Assembly (NCBI RefSeq): GCF_003254395.2
Contig: NC_037650.1
Span: 3,841,001 to 3,905,000 of the forward strand
DNA length: 64,000 nt
Source: Apis mellifera
Taxonomy: Eukaryota > Arthropoda > Insecta > Hymenoptera > Apidae
Direction: 5' to 3'
Shown here: piece after piece, positions 33,846-45,800 of the stretch
Position numbering within the stretch: position 1 is the first letter of the stretch
Layout of the letters: each line of letters begins with the position of its first letter
Translations under genes and position numbers: made by a program
Notes under the pieces: model-generated
Databases searched by the model: none
What the model was told of the DNA's origin: nothing
Seen by the model: the letters and a program-made list of their open reading frames with translations, nothing else

Positions 33846-35880
33846 CTGAGTAAGAAAAAAAATTTTGAAACGCCGTCACGTCGACGATGAGATCCTTCTT
33901 TCTTCTTCCACTCCTCGTTATCGACTACAACAACAGCGTTATCGGACGTGCCTCGGAACGATCTCGCCGGCCCGTTTCTACTTTTCTCTCGGAAATGCCT
34001 ATGGCCCATTCGCCCGTTCTTAAAATAGTCGTGGAATCTTGAGCTACTTCTCACTACTCCTAAAGTTCTCTCACTCTGCTATCGTATCACGTCATAACGG
34101 TTGATTCTATCGAGGCATTTGGCACGCGCGGTCATTCCGTCACAAATCTTCGCCGGATTCACCGGACCACGTGCGTCCAACACTTCTCTCACTGACGGGG
34201 GTCACGTTCATTCATTCATCACGGTATCGACGCGAACAAACGCAGCCGCCCCTCGATATCGGCAAAGATGATTATAATCCACTCGTTTCTCTCGAACAAT
34301 CGCTTCGCAGAATCTTCGTATTCCAATTCTTTTTCTCCACCACTCGATTCACCACCGCACGTCGGTCCACTCGAGTCTCGTAGTAAAAATTTTGTCACAG
34401 AATAAATACATATACTCGGAAAAAGGGTGTACAAATATATATATACGATTCTGGTATAAAAAATTTAAAGCGACGATATATATATATATATGTGTGTGTG
34501 TATAAAAAAGAAGTATGCCTCTTCTTTATTTGCACTTCGCAATATTCGAAGAGAACCTGTTCTCACATTTACGAGCCTCCTGTTCTCTTTTTCGCCGCGC
34601 GTTTCTACAGTTTCTGTGCTCGTTTGTGTGGTTTCACCCGCGACGTGTCTTCTCTTGCTCGAAAAACCGCCGGTCCCAATATCCTAAATACAGGGGAAGA
34701 GAGAAAGAGAGAGAAAGATATTGACCATGATTTCCTTTTTTTTCTTCCCCCCCCTCTAACGTATCGTACCGCGTGATCGAGACGCTTATTTTCGAGCAGT
34801 GATTGCGCAATCATCAATTATGATTAGAAGAAGGAGGACAATACACGACTTGACTTACATCAGACGATTGTCTTCGTACAATCGTTTTGAAATTGTTCTC
34901 GTTCGTCTAAATTGTTACGAGCTCGAGAAAGAAAAGAAATATATACGTATCTAGATTCCTAGATTTAGATCTATTTTTCCTCTCGATTTTAAGCAAGAGA
35001 TTACTTTATTACGTTTCGTACGACGTTAAATACAATACGACGCGTCTCGGGCTTTTGTTGTAAACGCGAGGAATCGCATTTCGCGGGTAGAAGAGCGTAA
35101 AGAAACGAGTTCGTCTTCGTTCCATTCGAGAGGCGATACGGTTCAAATCGCGTTAAGTATTCGCATTGGTTCGAGATTTTCACGAGAGATTGAAAGATCG
35201 ATTTTCGCGCGCGATTATCGCCACCCAAAGAAACCAGGAAAAATCCATCGGACGCACCTCTCAGGACTGAAATCTCGAAACTCTGAATTTTCGTTCAATT
35301 AACCCGAAATTAATTAATACGAAAATAACCCAGGGCTAGCCTAATACGTCGAACCGGTGTATGGATATTTCCATAATTGCAGCTCGTCTGTGTTCCGCAA
35401 ACGCAAACTTCTAATTAGAAAAGAAAGTGCGAAATAATTCAGAGAGGAACACTTGGAGGAGATTATAACCCGTTCTCCGGGTTTAACAAACTTGATGGCC
35501 GAATGTGTATCGGATGTCACGACGAAACAACCGACCAACAACCACCTTACCACGTTCGCTCGATTACAGTTCCTGTTAAACTGTTCGCTCGACCGCTGTT
35601 CACGCTTCGATCGGGCAAATTATTCTATCGATCTCGATAAAAATAAAACGCGTGGAAGGTACAGCGTGGGAAACGGTTCAACGATTCGACTTGATAACGA
35701 CGCACACTTGCAATGCGACAACAACAAAAAAATATATATATATTTTTACATCGCAAGAAATATTCCACGGATTAAAATTTAAACGAGGTAGGTCGCTCGA
35801 AATTCCATTATTATTAGCATTTCACGAGGAACGAATCGATCAGGTTTGCGGTCGAACGCGCGACACGTAGACGCGGGGAA
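33846..35880. other. Upstream flank of the SLDWRV gene
   Basis: Probably holds leader exon(s) and promoter for the minus-strand gene. The stretch directly before the 33845 acceptor is a U-rich tract in the sense strand. A TA/TG dinucleotide run lies at 34478-34502. Minus ORF 33770-34054 (94 codons) crosses the acceptor and ends just before the true ATG; it is not joined to the gene. No other gene is seen. Confidence 0.35.
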
Positions 35881-37700
35881 AAGGTAGGAGAGAAGAAGGT
35901 TGAAGAGCCGCCGTTTTCGCGCACTATCGGCGAGGAGGATTGGCGCGGCTTCGCCGCGGTATTACGTCCGCGCTCTGCGGCTCGCGGAGATTCACTGCCG
36001 GCTTTGACGTACGCGATCGTTGCGCTTTACGCGCGCACACTGACGCTTCGCAACACACAAAAGCCTTCGTATCACACATCGTTGGCTTTTTGGAGCAGCG
36101 TGAAAAAAAAAAAAAAAGAAGAAATAAGTAATTAAAGCGTAAATACCTATATACGCGACTGTGTACCGTCATGCTTTACCGAAACTGGTGCTCGACAGAC
36201 CAGATCTAAACATCGTTCGATCGTGAATTTCCACCTTTTTAACTTCTCTCTTCTCCTCTTTCTCATTTTGCCTAAACTCCAAGCCAGTTAGTTGTAGATC
36301 AACGATTTTAACGAATATTCAATCGAACACCAAACTACCTTTCTCTATTTTATCCTACTTCTTCGAGAGAGATATATATATTTCGAGAAGTTTGAAAAAT
36401 TGCTCGAATTTTCAATTTCTAACGCAACGCGGGCAGATCACGTGGGGAGATAAACGTTGACACATTTAACCATCCAATTTTTTCTTTTCCGTGCAACGAT
36501 ACGCGATACTTTATCATCGACCGATACACCAGCACAGATTATCTACCAAACTATCCACGCCCATTGCATTCGATCGAGGCATTAAATCGGAATTCCTCCA
36601 AGACCCGTCCAGGCCCCGTGTCGTGGCGGTGTTTCCGATCACGGGAACTCCCATCGCGGCTATCCCATCGTGGCGAGCACGTGCGCGGCGGAAGCGCGGA
36701 GGAGGCGCGCGGTTACCTCCGCTGAAAAGTTAATCAATCGTCCGTCTGGCAGCGGTGAGGCAAGAAGGGAACGTGCGTGTCTGAGAGTGTGATTCGCGCG
36801 TGCTCGAAACAACTACCGAGCCGGCTGGAGGAGAGGGAAGGCCGCCGCCGCGAGAAGCTTGCAAGCTTGCTACCTCTTCTCTACTTCGACAGATTTGCGT
36901 GGCCCGGTTGTGCGCGATACGTACTACCTGAAAATAGCAACGACACACTTCGCGGTCTGCTCTACACCCGACATCGAAAGTCGTCGTCGTCGTCGATGAG
37001 GAGAAACTCGGTTGGAGGCGTGCCAGGATCCTCCGCGTCCCCAAGGCCTTCTTCGTCGATTTTCCTTCTTCCCTCGAATTATCGGTCGATCCGGGGCGTA
37101 GCTCGCCCCCTTTCCTTCTACTACTACTTACTTCTTCGACAAAATTCACCGGTGTCTCGTTTGTAATCGGGGGAAGGGGGAAAGGGGAGGGAGGGAAGAG
37201 AAAAATGGCAGAAAGCACTGGCGTGCACGCGATCACGTGTCGGACGCGCGTTCCTCTTTCGCAGAGGCACCTTACTACTACTACTATTTTCGAATCGGTG
37301 GTGGACGGAGGACAAGAGAGGGGGAGAGAGAGAGAGGGAAGGAAGAGGGAGAGAAAGAGAGATAGAGAGGGAAAGAGGCAGGGGGTTCCCCCTTCGAACC
37401 CTCTGCTCGACAGCTCTCCCGCCCTTGATTGTTCGATCGCGACCACCCGCGGGATGCTGTCGACTACTGCAACGAAATGCGCCGAGGAAATCCCTATGCT
37501 CTCGAGCCCCCTCACCCCCTCACGCCTAGCCCGCCAACCGATGGACCTGCGCTTTTCACTCGCTGCACTCGCTCGCGTTCACGGCAATCACGACCGACCA
37601 CTTTTCCATCCACTCACTTTTATCGACCGGGTGTGTGCGTGATAAAGAAGGCTCGTTTAAATCGGGCAGACGCCAATTTGCTCGTCCCCCTTGCGCCCGA
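35880..37700. promoter_or_regulatory. CpG-dense island
   Basis: This region is conspicuously rich in CG dinucleotides and GC, with palindromic GC pieces (for example GCGGCTTCGCCGC near 35944-35956) and purine/pyrimidine-biased runs. Such islands in insects often mark promoters or leader exons. An acceptor-like TGCTATTTTCAG on the minus strand sits near 36930. A 261-codon minus ORF (36730-37515) is low-complexity (Ser/Leu/Pro and poly-Thr) and lacks motifs. The promoter role is an inference. Confidence 0.3.
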
Positions 37701-40700
37701 TATCTCTTACCGATCGAGGAGAGAGGGGAGGAGAGATGCCAACGATTAAACATCTCGGATTTTTCGATTCTTTCGTTCCAAACAGTTTCTTCTTTCTATA
37801 GTTGTAATTCTAAATCCTCGTATTCTTTATGGTTTCGTCGTCTTGAAACGATGCTTCGTATCTTTCTTGAATATATATTCCAAGAGATCGAGTTAATTTT
37901 CGATTAGAAAGCAATCGGAAAACGAAGTCGACGAAGTTGGAATGCGTAGAAAGATCCAGCAAGATTGATGCAAGATTATGTAGTAAGAGAGATGTAATGT
38001 GGGACCGTACGTGGGTTTTCAAGTGTATTCTTTCGTAACCGTTTCGATTACCTCTTCGTTGCATCGAAGATCGTACGCGTGTAGTAACTCTTTCAACGAT
38101 GGATCCTATACGCGAGAGACGCCATTTTTGGGAAGAGGCAATCTACGAAACGCGAGAAAAAGGAGAAAGAAAAAAGAGAAAAAGGCGCGTCCAACCTTGT
38201 TCCAAGAATTTACAATTCAGTTGCATACATTAAGCATCCACGCATATGTAGGTTGTTTGGATCAGCGATAAAAATAATAATCCTAATCCTTTATATTTAC
38301 ATAAGGATATAAGTATAATCGCGTGCAATCGAATCGTTCGACAAAAAAAGATGTACAATGTAAGGAACGTACAGAGTAGCGACGATCGTAATTTATTTGA
38401 TCTTTATTTCGTATTTGTACACGCCCTTAGCATGCCACATACAATCAATATGATACAGTCCAATGCAGCCAAGGTAGAAGTAAAATACAAAAAATATATA
38501 TATATATTTATATATATTTATATATATTTATATTCTACGTCGATAGTTAATTATTATTGTTACCACGATGTTATAACGCTGAATATATTATGGATAATAG
38601 CTAAAAATATAATACAAAGAAGAGTGCTGATTACAGTAGGACACGTAATTCGGATTGAACGTGGTGCAATTTATGATATAATTTTTCATCGTTCCTTCGA
38701 GATAAACGCTAAAAGAAACGAATCCTTGTTTCTCGCAAAGTTTCACTTTTGTACGTGAAATCGAAAAGTAAAAACGGATCTTCAAAAAATGAAATTCAAA
38801 ATCACAGCTCTCTTACTTGTCGAAAGATTTACAAGATAACGTTCGATGCAAAAAAAAAAAAAGAAAGAAAGAAAGAAAGAAAGAAAATACATATGTAAAA
38901 AAAAAAAAAAAAAAAAAAACAAGGAGAACGTAAATTTTTTTTTCCTTTTTTTTTTTAATAACATTACGTATGGCTATGCAAAAGTATAAGTATATATGTA
39001 TAAACCATATCGTGATACGAACGAGGTTCGATTTGGTATTTCGTATTTACTTTCAGCCCGCTTTAAGCGGGAACAATGAGCGTGCACAAATTTAGAGAGA
39101 CTCTTCTAGAAAGATAATATTTCTTTTTTTTTCTTCTTCTTCTTCTTTTCAAAATTGGTAGCGCCTCTAAATAATTCGTCCTAAACAATTCATCAGTCCT
39201 GCTTTTTTTTTTTTTTTCTTTTAAATATCACTAATACGACTACAGCGCACTATCTAATTTATTGCTGTTGAATTTCGAGAGAGAAAAAAAAGTAAAAAAA
39301 AAAAGAAAGAAAGAAAGACAATTAAAAAAATTAATCGTTATGAAAAACAACACGAGTACATGGTGCACCACCCCTTCGAGAATTTTTCTTTTTTTTTAAA
39401 TAAAAATAATAACAAATGATCAATTTAAACAATTGGAGGACCGCCACGCCTCAGATCTCCGACGATTTAAACACACACTGCTTACACAGCCATACGTTCG
39501 ATATTCGCGATTCAAAAAAGTATACTCGCGTATACTTGCTCGGAAAGAGTTAAAAAAAAAAACCGTTGATAACGACTTGATCAGAATTCACCAATTCAAC
39601 TCGCATTTCTCTGTATTGGATATTGGGGGAGTCGTTCGTTGCGAGAGAGAGAAAAAAAAAAAAGGATCGGAAGAAGAGAGATACGGAAAGATAATTCGTT
39701 GAAACCTTTCGAGTTTTCTGAATTCTTTATTAGAGCGTAGCCGGTAAGCGTTTATGGCAGCTTTATGAGGATGACTGGGGGGGGGGGGGGGGGTAGCGAC
39801 CGTCGTAAAAGTCATCGAAAAGAAAACCTAACCCCAACGGTGAAACAACAATAAAGACGAATAAATCTATAATATTAACAATAGAGTGATAGTGATATTA
39901 AACTAACGTAATTCAACTAATAAGAATAGTAAAATCATCCTACGTGTCTATTTCTGCGTGTCGTGTCTCCTCCCCTTCCGTTCGGTTCGGGAAAAAGAAT
40001 GGAGAGAGAAAAAAAAAAAAAAAAAGAAAAAAACAAAGAAACATTACAGGCGGCAGGAGAACGAGTCGAAAAAGAGAGAACAAAAGGGGTTGTGGTAGAG
40101 CGGAGATCAGAGGTGTTCACGTATTAACAATTATCTCGTTCGTCGTCGTCGTCGTCGTCCTCGTCGGTCATCGACGTTATATTATAATAATAATAATAAT
40201 AATAATCGTAGGAGTTTACGACTCTCTCCCAATTACAGCCTCGGTGACTGGAATAAAACGCAACTACGTAATATTGTATTGCGGGCTTACGATAGTTAGG
40301 TCTCTCTCTGTCGTCTCTCTTTTTCTGCACGACTTTCTGATATAATTAATACTATATTCTCGTTAATAATAATTTCATTTCGCTAGTGTTTCATTTCCTC
40401 GCGCAAATGCTAAAATTTTATTCTTCTTTTTTTTTCCTCTTCTTTTTCTTCTTCTTCTTTTTCTTCTTTTTCTTCTTTTTTTAAAATTATCTCTCTTTTC
40501 TTACTCATTCTTGTTTGCCACGCACGCGTCCTCTTGCTCTCTCTCTCTCTTTCACTTTCTCTCACGCTCTCGCACTCTTATCACCTCTTATTCATTTTTT
40601 CCTTTCTTTTTTCTTTTCTCTGTTTCAATCTTTCACGATGCAGGATAGCACGCGAACGTAGAATGAAAAAAAAAAAAAAATGATAATAAACGATCGTTGT

Positions 40701-42879
40701 CCCGATGGTTTGTTCGTTTGCTACCATCCTGCGGGGTAAACGCAACGATTCCCCTCGTTTATTAAACTTCTCTTTCTCTCTCTCTCACTCTCTCATTCTC
40801 TCTCTCTTTCTATATATAATATAATATACTTTATAAAATACATTAGTTTACAAACAACGTGGATTAAGTGATGACGTCTCGCGGAAGTTATCACAGCTCA
40901 GGCTCGATCGTGGAACGGCTCGACTAAGAGAACTCTACTATCCGGGCGAAACTAGTGTGGAAGAACTCTAGCTCGAGAGAAAAAGGGGAAAAAAAAAAAA
41001 AAAAGAAAGAAAGAAAGAAAGAAAGCGCATTTTTCGCGTGGTTCGCGCGCTACCACTTCGCATGAACTACTCGATGAATATCGCTTATTATTATTATTAT
41101 TATATCGGTTATTTCTCCTGAACCGGGTTACGCTACGGACGTCAGTCATAAACGCATCATATCTTTTTTTTCTTTTCTTCTTCTTCTTCGTTTGTTTCTC
41201 TTTTATCCCTTTTTTTTTTACCCCCTCACTTTTCCCCCCTTCTACTTCGTTTATTAATTACGGAAAATAGTATTAGAAATATCATGGTAAATAACGATGG
41301 GATCGCGTTAACGGAGCTGCGCAACCGACTGGCAGAGACGTCGATCATTAGAACAATAAGACTATCTTATCGTGCTACATACATATTTACAAAGCCCCCT
41401 GTGGCACGGAGGCGTTTCCTCCCTTCCTTCGATTACGTTTCCTGAATCCGAAACATGCACTAGCGCGCGTGAAGGAAGCAACGAACGGGAAGGAGGCGTT
41501 CGATCGAAAGGACAGGCTTTTTCTTCTTCTTTTTTTTTTCCCCCCTCGTGTTAATTTTTGTTCGATTAACTGATTAACCTCGAATCGAATTTCGAATCTT
41601 TCGGTTAAAAATAAATATCTTCGTATATCATCGTTGCAACAACCGCGACAACAATAAAAACAACAAATCCTCGTGATTCGAACTCGCGAATCATCCATCA
41701 ACTCGAAAGAAATTCGCAACCACGGCCACGATATTCTATCGAATATGGTATAAACAGGATAGTGCATGTTCCGGACGTATCTACAATTGAGGCAAGATCC
41801 CTTCAAAACGAAACTACCCTTTCACCATCCATCGGACCACCGTTGTACCTATACGTTATATCATCCGCTCTTTAAAGGTTGCGTCGATACCGAACACGAA
41901 GAACGTACAAAGAATTCTGAACGGGTGGTTGCACGATTTGCAAAAATATTTTTCAACTATTTCCTACATTTTTTTCTTGCTCTTTTTTTTTTTTTTGGTT
42001 TTTTCCGTTCCTTTTTTGTTTTTTTTTTATTTATTTATTTATTTTTTATTTTTTTTTTTTACTTAATTTTTTCCAAATACTAACTTTTAACGATCGGGGG
42101 ACTAATATCTTTTTTTTTTTTTTTTTTTTTTTAAGAATTAACGGTAACTGTTACCCTCGCGCGAGGGTAATTGGATGGTATAATTTTCTCTTCTTTTTTT
42201 TTTCTTTTCTTTTTGTTTTCCTTTTTTCCTTTTTTTTTCCTTTTTTTTCTTCTTCTTTTTTTTTTTTTTTTACTGTAGTAGATAAATCTCTAAACTTCTG
42301 CTCTGCTCTCGAACGGAAATAAATCGATATTATCGCTCTCTAAAATGTGTGAATTTCGCGCGATAAAATATGTCGCTATATTAATATTTTTATCTCTCTA
42401 TCTAACGAGCACTTCGCGTTGAATTGGACACGGAAACGGGATAATCGGATTAAAAGTTACAATTTGACGAGCTTTTGTTGTCGAGCCTAGTCTCTCTCTC
42501 TGCAGACCGAGGGGAAAGAAAATATCCGGGCTGTTGCAGCGACTGTTTTCTCTTCATCTATCTACCCTTCTTCTCTTACGTTCGGATCCGGTAATCGTCA
42601 ACAACACGTGTACCGGCATCATTACGATCAATAATTACTCTGATATAATAACGAGATAATAACGAATCGTTACAATGTCAGGATGTTTTCGGACCACAAT
42701 CTCTTGCGAACCCTCGCTCTCTCGCGTCCCTACGTATCCCTGGAAAAAAAGGGACAACTTCACATATTTTTTCAAACGAATTTACGCAACAATCGCGAAA
42801 GCGAAAAATCACGGATGGCCCTCCCGTGAACGTGACGTGAAAAAAAAAAAGAAAAAAAGTTTTTATCAATTCATGATGA
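37701..42879 (-). other. Homopolymer-rich stretch, likely includes GckIII 3' UTR
   Basis: Lies downstream of the GckIII stop (42880). Dominated by A or T runs, GAAA and CTT repeats, and TA repeats; no exon can be supported. Notable repeats: A-run plus (GAAA)n at 38850-38919, a 17-G run at 39777-39793, GTC/AAT microsatellites at 40139-40206, and long T runs at 41978-42060 and 42112-42132. Part of it is probably GckIII 3' UTR, but no end could be fixed. Confidence 0.35.
39777..39793 (+). repeat. Poly-G run of 17
   Basis: Seventeen uninterrupted G follow ATGACT. Homopolymer length may be affected by sequencing error. Confidence 0.9.
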
Positions 42880-45800
42880 TCACCTCAGGATAACTTTTTC
42901 CATCAGCATGAACAGGCAACCCTCCGAATGATTGGCAGGAAGTAAAGACTTGAGGAGTTCCCTGATAAGGGCCTCGGTCATTCCCGGCGAGGTGCGTTCC
43001 GCTGTTTCGAACGCGCTGCGCAGTTCCTCTATCGCGCCTCCGTTCTTGCCAATGCCGCTTCCGCCTTCACCATTATTGTCTCTTGCCGAATATTGATGTT
43101 TCCTTTGAAGCTACGCACAAGAACAAAGGAATTAATTTCCCTATCCCCTCCATTCGCGTCCACCCATCTTTCAGAAAAGGAGATGGATATCCCGGTCGAT
43201 AAACTTTTCTCTAATTTCTCTTCCACTCTCTCTCTCTCTCTCTAGAAAAAATATTTACCTCGGACAGGAGAGGTAAAACAACACCGGAAAGGGCCGCGCT
43301 TCGAGAATGCTTCAGTTCCTGCGAGCTCCTTGGCCTCTGCTTGTCTTCACCGGGCCTATGGTCCACCATAGGTACGACAGGTACGTCCGGTTTACTGTTC
43401 CTCTTCTCTTTCGCGCTAAACTCCCTTTCTCTGTCTCTTTCCCTTTCCCGCCCTTCTCTGTCCCGCTCCCTGTCCCTGCTCTCCCTGCTCTCGCGCATCT
43501 CCTTCAATTCCCTCAACGAGGAATCCCGATTGAAATCCCGGTAGTCCTCTCGTTTTTCTCGCGTGTCCACGGGCGGCGGTGGCGCAGCCTCGTGCGGTCG
43601 GGACTGAAAAGCCACCAATTAAATTCCATTTTTCCATCCTGCGTTGAACTCATAAGAAAAAGAGAAAAGAAAGCAGTATTGAAATAAATCCACCAGTCGC
43701 AATCGATAAACAATCGAACCTCTTCCTCATTTTTTTTTTTTAATTTAAGAATGGAATCCCAATTTCACGAGTTACTTACCGGCGTATGCTTCGCTTGGCC
43801 ATCGCGAACCGAATCCCTCGACTCGCTCCTGTAATGATTCAACGTGGAATCGTTTGGCGGAGATCTCGAGGTACCGTTCGCGTGTGGCTTCGCTTGTTGA
43901 TTGTGATTCGCCGATCTGTGATTCGGCGTGTGTGTGAGGGTCAACGAGGGTGGCTGCTCGTCCAACGGCAGCATAGGAACCACGGGACCTTTGACCACGT
44001 GTGGACCTTTCACCGTCATTATCCATGGATCGTCCATGTCGCTATCCTGCTTCGACTCTTCCCTGAAACGAACCACCTTCGTCGTATTCCTCGAATCTTA
44101 CGTTAAATTAATGTTAAATATAGCGGAGGGTAGATCTCTCTGAAGGATTGATTCTGAAAACGCCAACACAATAACGGTTGGCCATGAGAAAAGAAACGCA
44201 GAATCTCTCTCTATTTTTTCCATCACGAGTGTTTCTTTATTAGCATTCGTTTTAACGGAGATTTTAGAATCAATCCTTCAAAGAATTTCACGCACGGAGT
44301 AACATTTAACTGCGGGATAAATAAATTCGAGAAAAATGGAAATTTACGAGTCCGAATTTTCGCTCTCCGTCTCGGATTCCTCGCTTCTCTGCGACTTCCA
44401 CTTTTTGTATCTGTCTATGAGGTCGATCAGGTACGAGTTTTTCTTCGCCTTCCTGATGAACTGGAACTTCAATAGTTCTTTCGCCGTCGGCCTCTGAAGA
44501 AACAAAGGAAACGGATAATTAGGAAAATTATCGCCGACTTCCGTCAAACGTTATTGGTTCTCGCTCCAACTCTAATATTCTTTCTTTCCTCGAATGCTCG
44601 TGAAGAAGCGCGAGAATTGATAAAACGATATATAGACGACACCTCGGACGGAAATCAACTCACGTTTTCAGGGTCCTTGTTGAGGCAGGCCTCGACGAAC
44701 TCCTTGAATTGCTTGGTATAATTTCCGGTTAATTGGGGCGGATTGTTCTTCGGTATGAGAAACAGGACCCTCATAGGATGCAGCTCGCTGTTCGGCGGTT
44801 CTCCCTTGGCCAATTCGATCGCCGTGATGCCTAGCGACCAAATGTCAGCCTGCGGGACGGAACAAGTCTTCTTTTTAAGAGGTCGAACAGGTGTTAATCA
44901 ACGGGCGATAATCACGTCGCTACCGTTCTCCTTCGTCTTTCAAACATTGTTTCAGAGAAATATATAGCAAGAATCTAAAGAATCTTTCTCTAAATAAAAA
45001 TCTTACGTTCCTTGATCGATTTAATAATTTAATTTCTTTTTTTTTTTCCTACGAAAACTATCGAAAATACGTATAAATAAAATGGATCTTTAAATGATTT
45101 TCCTAAGAAAAGTACGCGGATAGGTAAAGAGTAAGTTGGAGTTCCCTCAAAGAGGTAAATCAGGTAAGCATCGAGAGGTGGAGATAGAAAGTCAGAGGTA
45201 GGTAATAAAATTAAATCTGTGGGGATACGTGACCGGACTGTACTCGCGAGTAAATGTTTCTCTCTCGAGTACGAGAAACAGTAAAACGAAAGATACGGCC
45301 GAGAGAAACTCGAGTTCCCTCGAGTTTATAATATTATCCTCTCTGTCATTCTTCGAGCGAATTACCTTGGAATCGTAGGAAGCTTGCTTGATGACTTCCG
45401 GTGCCATCCAGAACGGCGTCCCGACGAAAGTGTTCCGTTTGCTGGTCGTGTTGGTCAACTGTCCGGCAACGCCAAAATCGGCCAACTTGACGTCGCCCAT
45501 CTCGCTCAGCAAAACGTTCGCCGCTTAAAAGCAACGAGATTAAAAGTTAGTTTAGAAGAAAGGGAACGTGAAAGGGAGGAGAGGCAAGAAAGGAATAAAA
45601 AAAAAAACAGATTAATCTTTTCTTGGTCTCTTCTTCCTTTCAAATTTTTTTCCCTCCTCTGTTGACAAATGCACCTTTAATATCGCGATGGAGCTTCCGT
45701 TCGCTGTGAAGATAATCCAACCCTTTGAGCACCTCGCGCAATATCACCGCGATATGCATTTCCTCGAAGTTACCGGCCTTCATCAAGTCCAGGGCCGAGC

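Noticed and set aside
33770..34054. Minus ORF just before the SLDWRV gene, considered as its N-terminus
   Set aside because: It ends at TGA before the gene's ATG, and a strong acceptor at 33845 with an in-frame TAG downstream shows that this part is intron and 5' UTR.
36730..37515. 261-codon ORF on the minus strand
   Set aside because: Composition is Ser/Leu/Pro/Arg with poly-Thr from a CTA/GTC repeat, and there is no motif. GC-rich DNA has few stop codons, so a long chance ORF is expected. The plus strand over the same bases is also open for long stretches.
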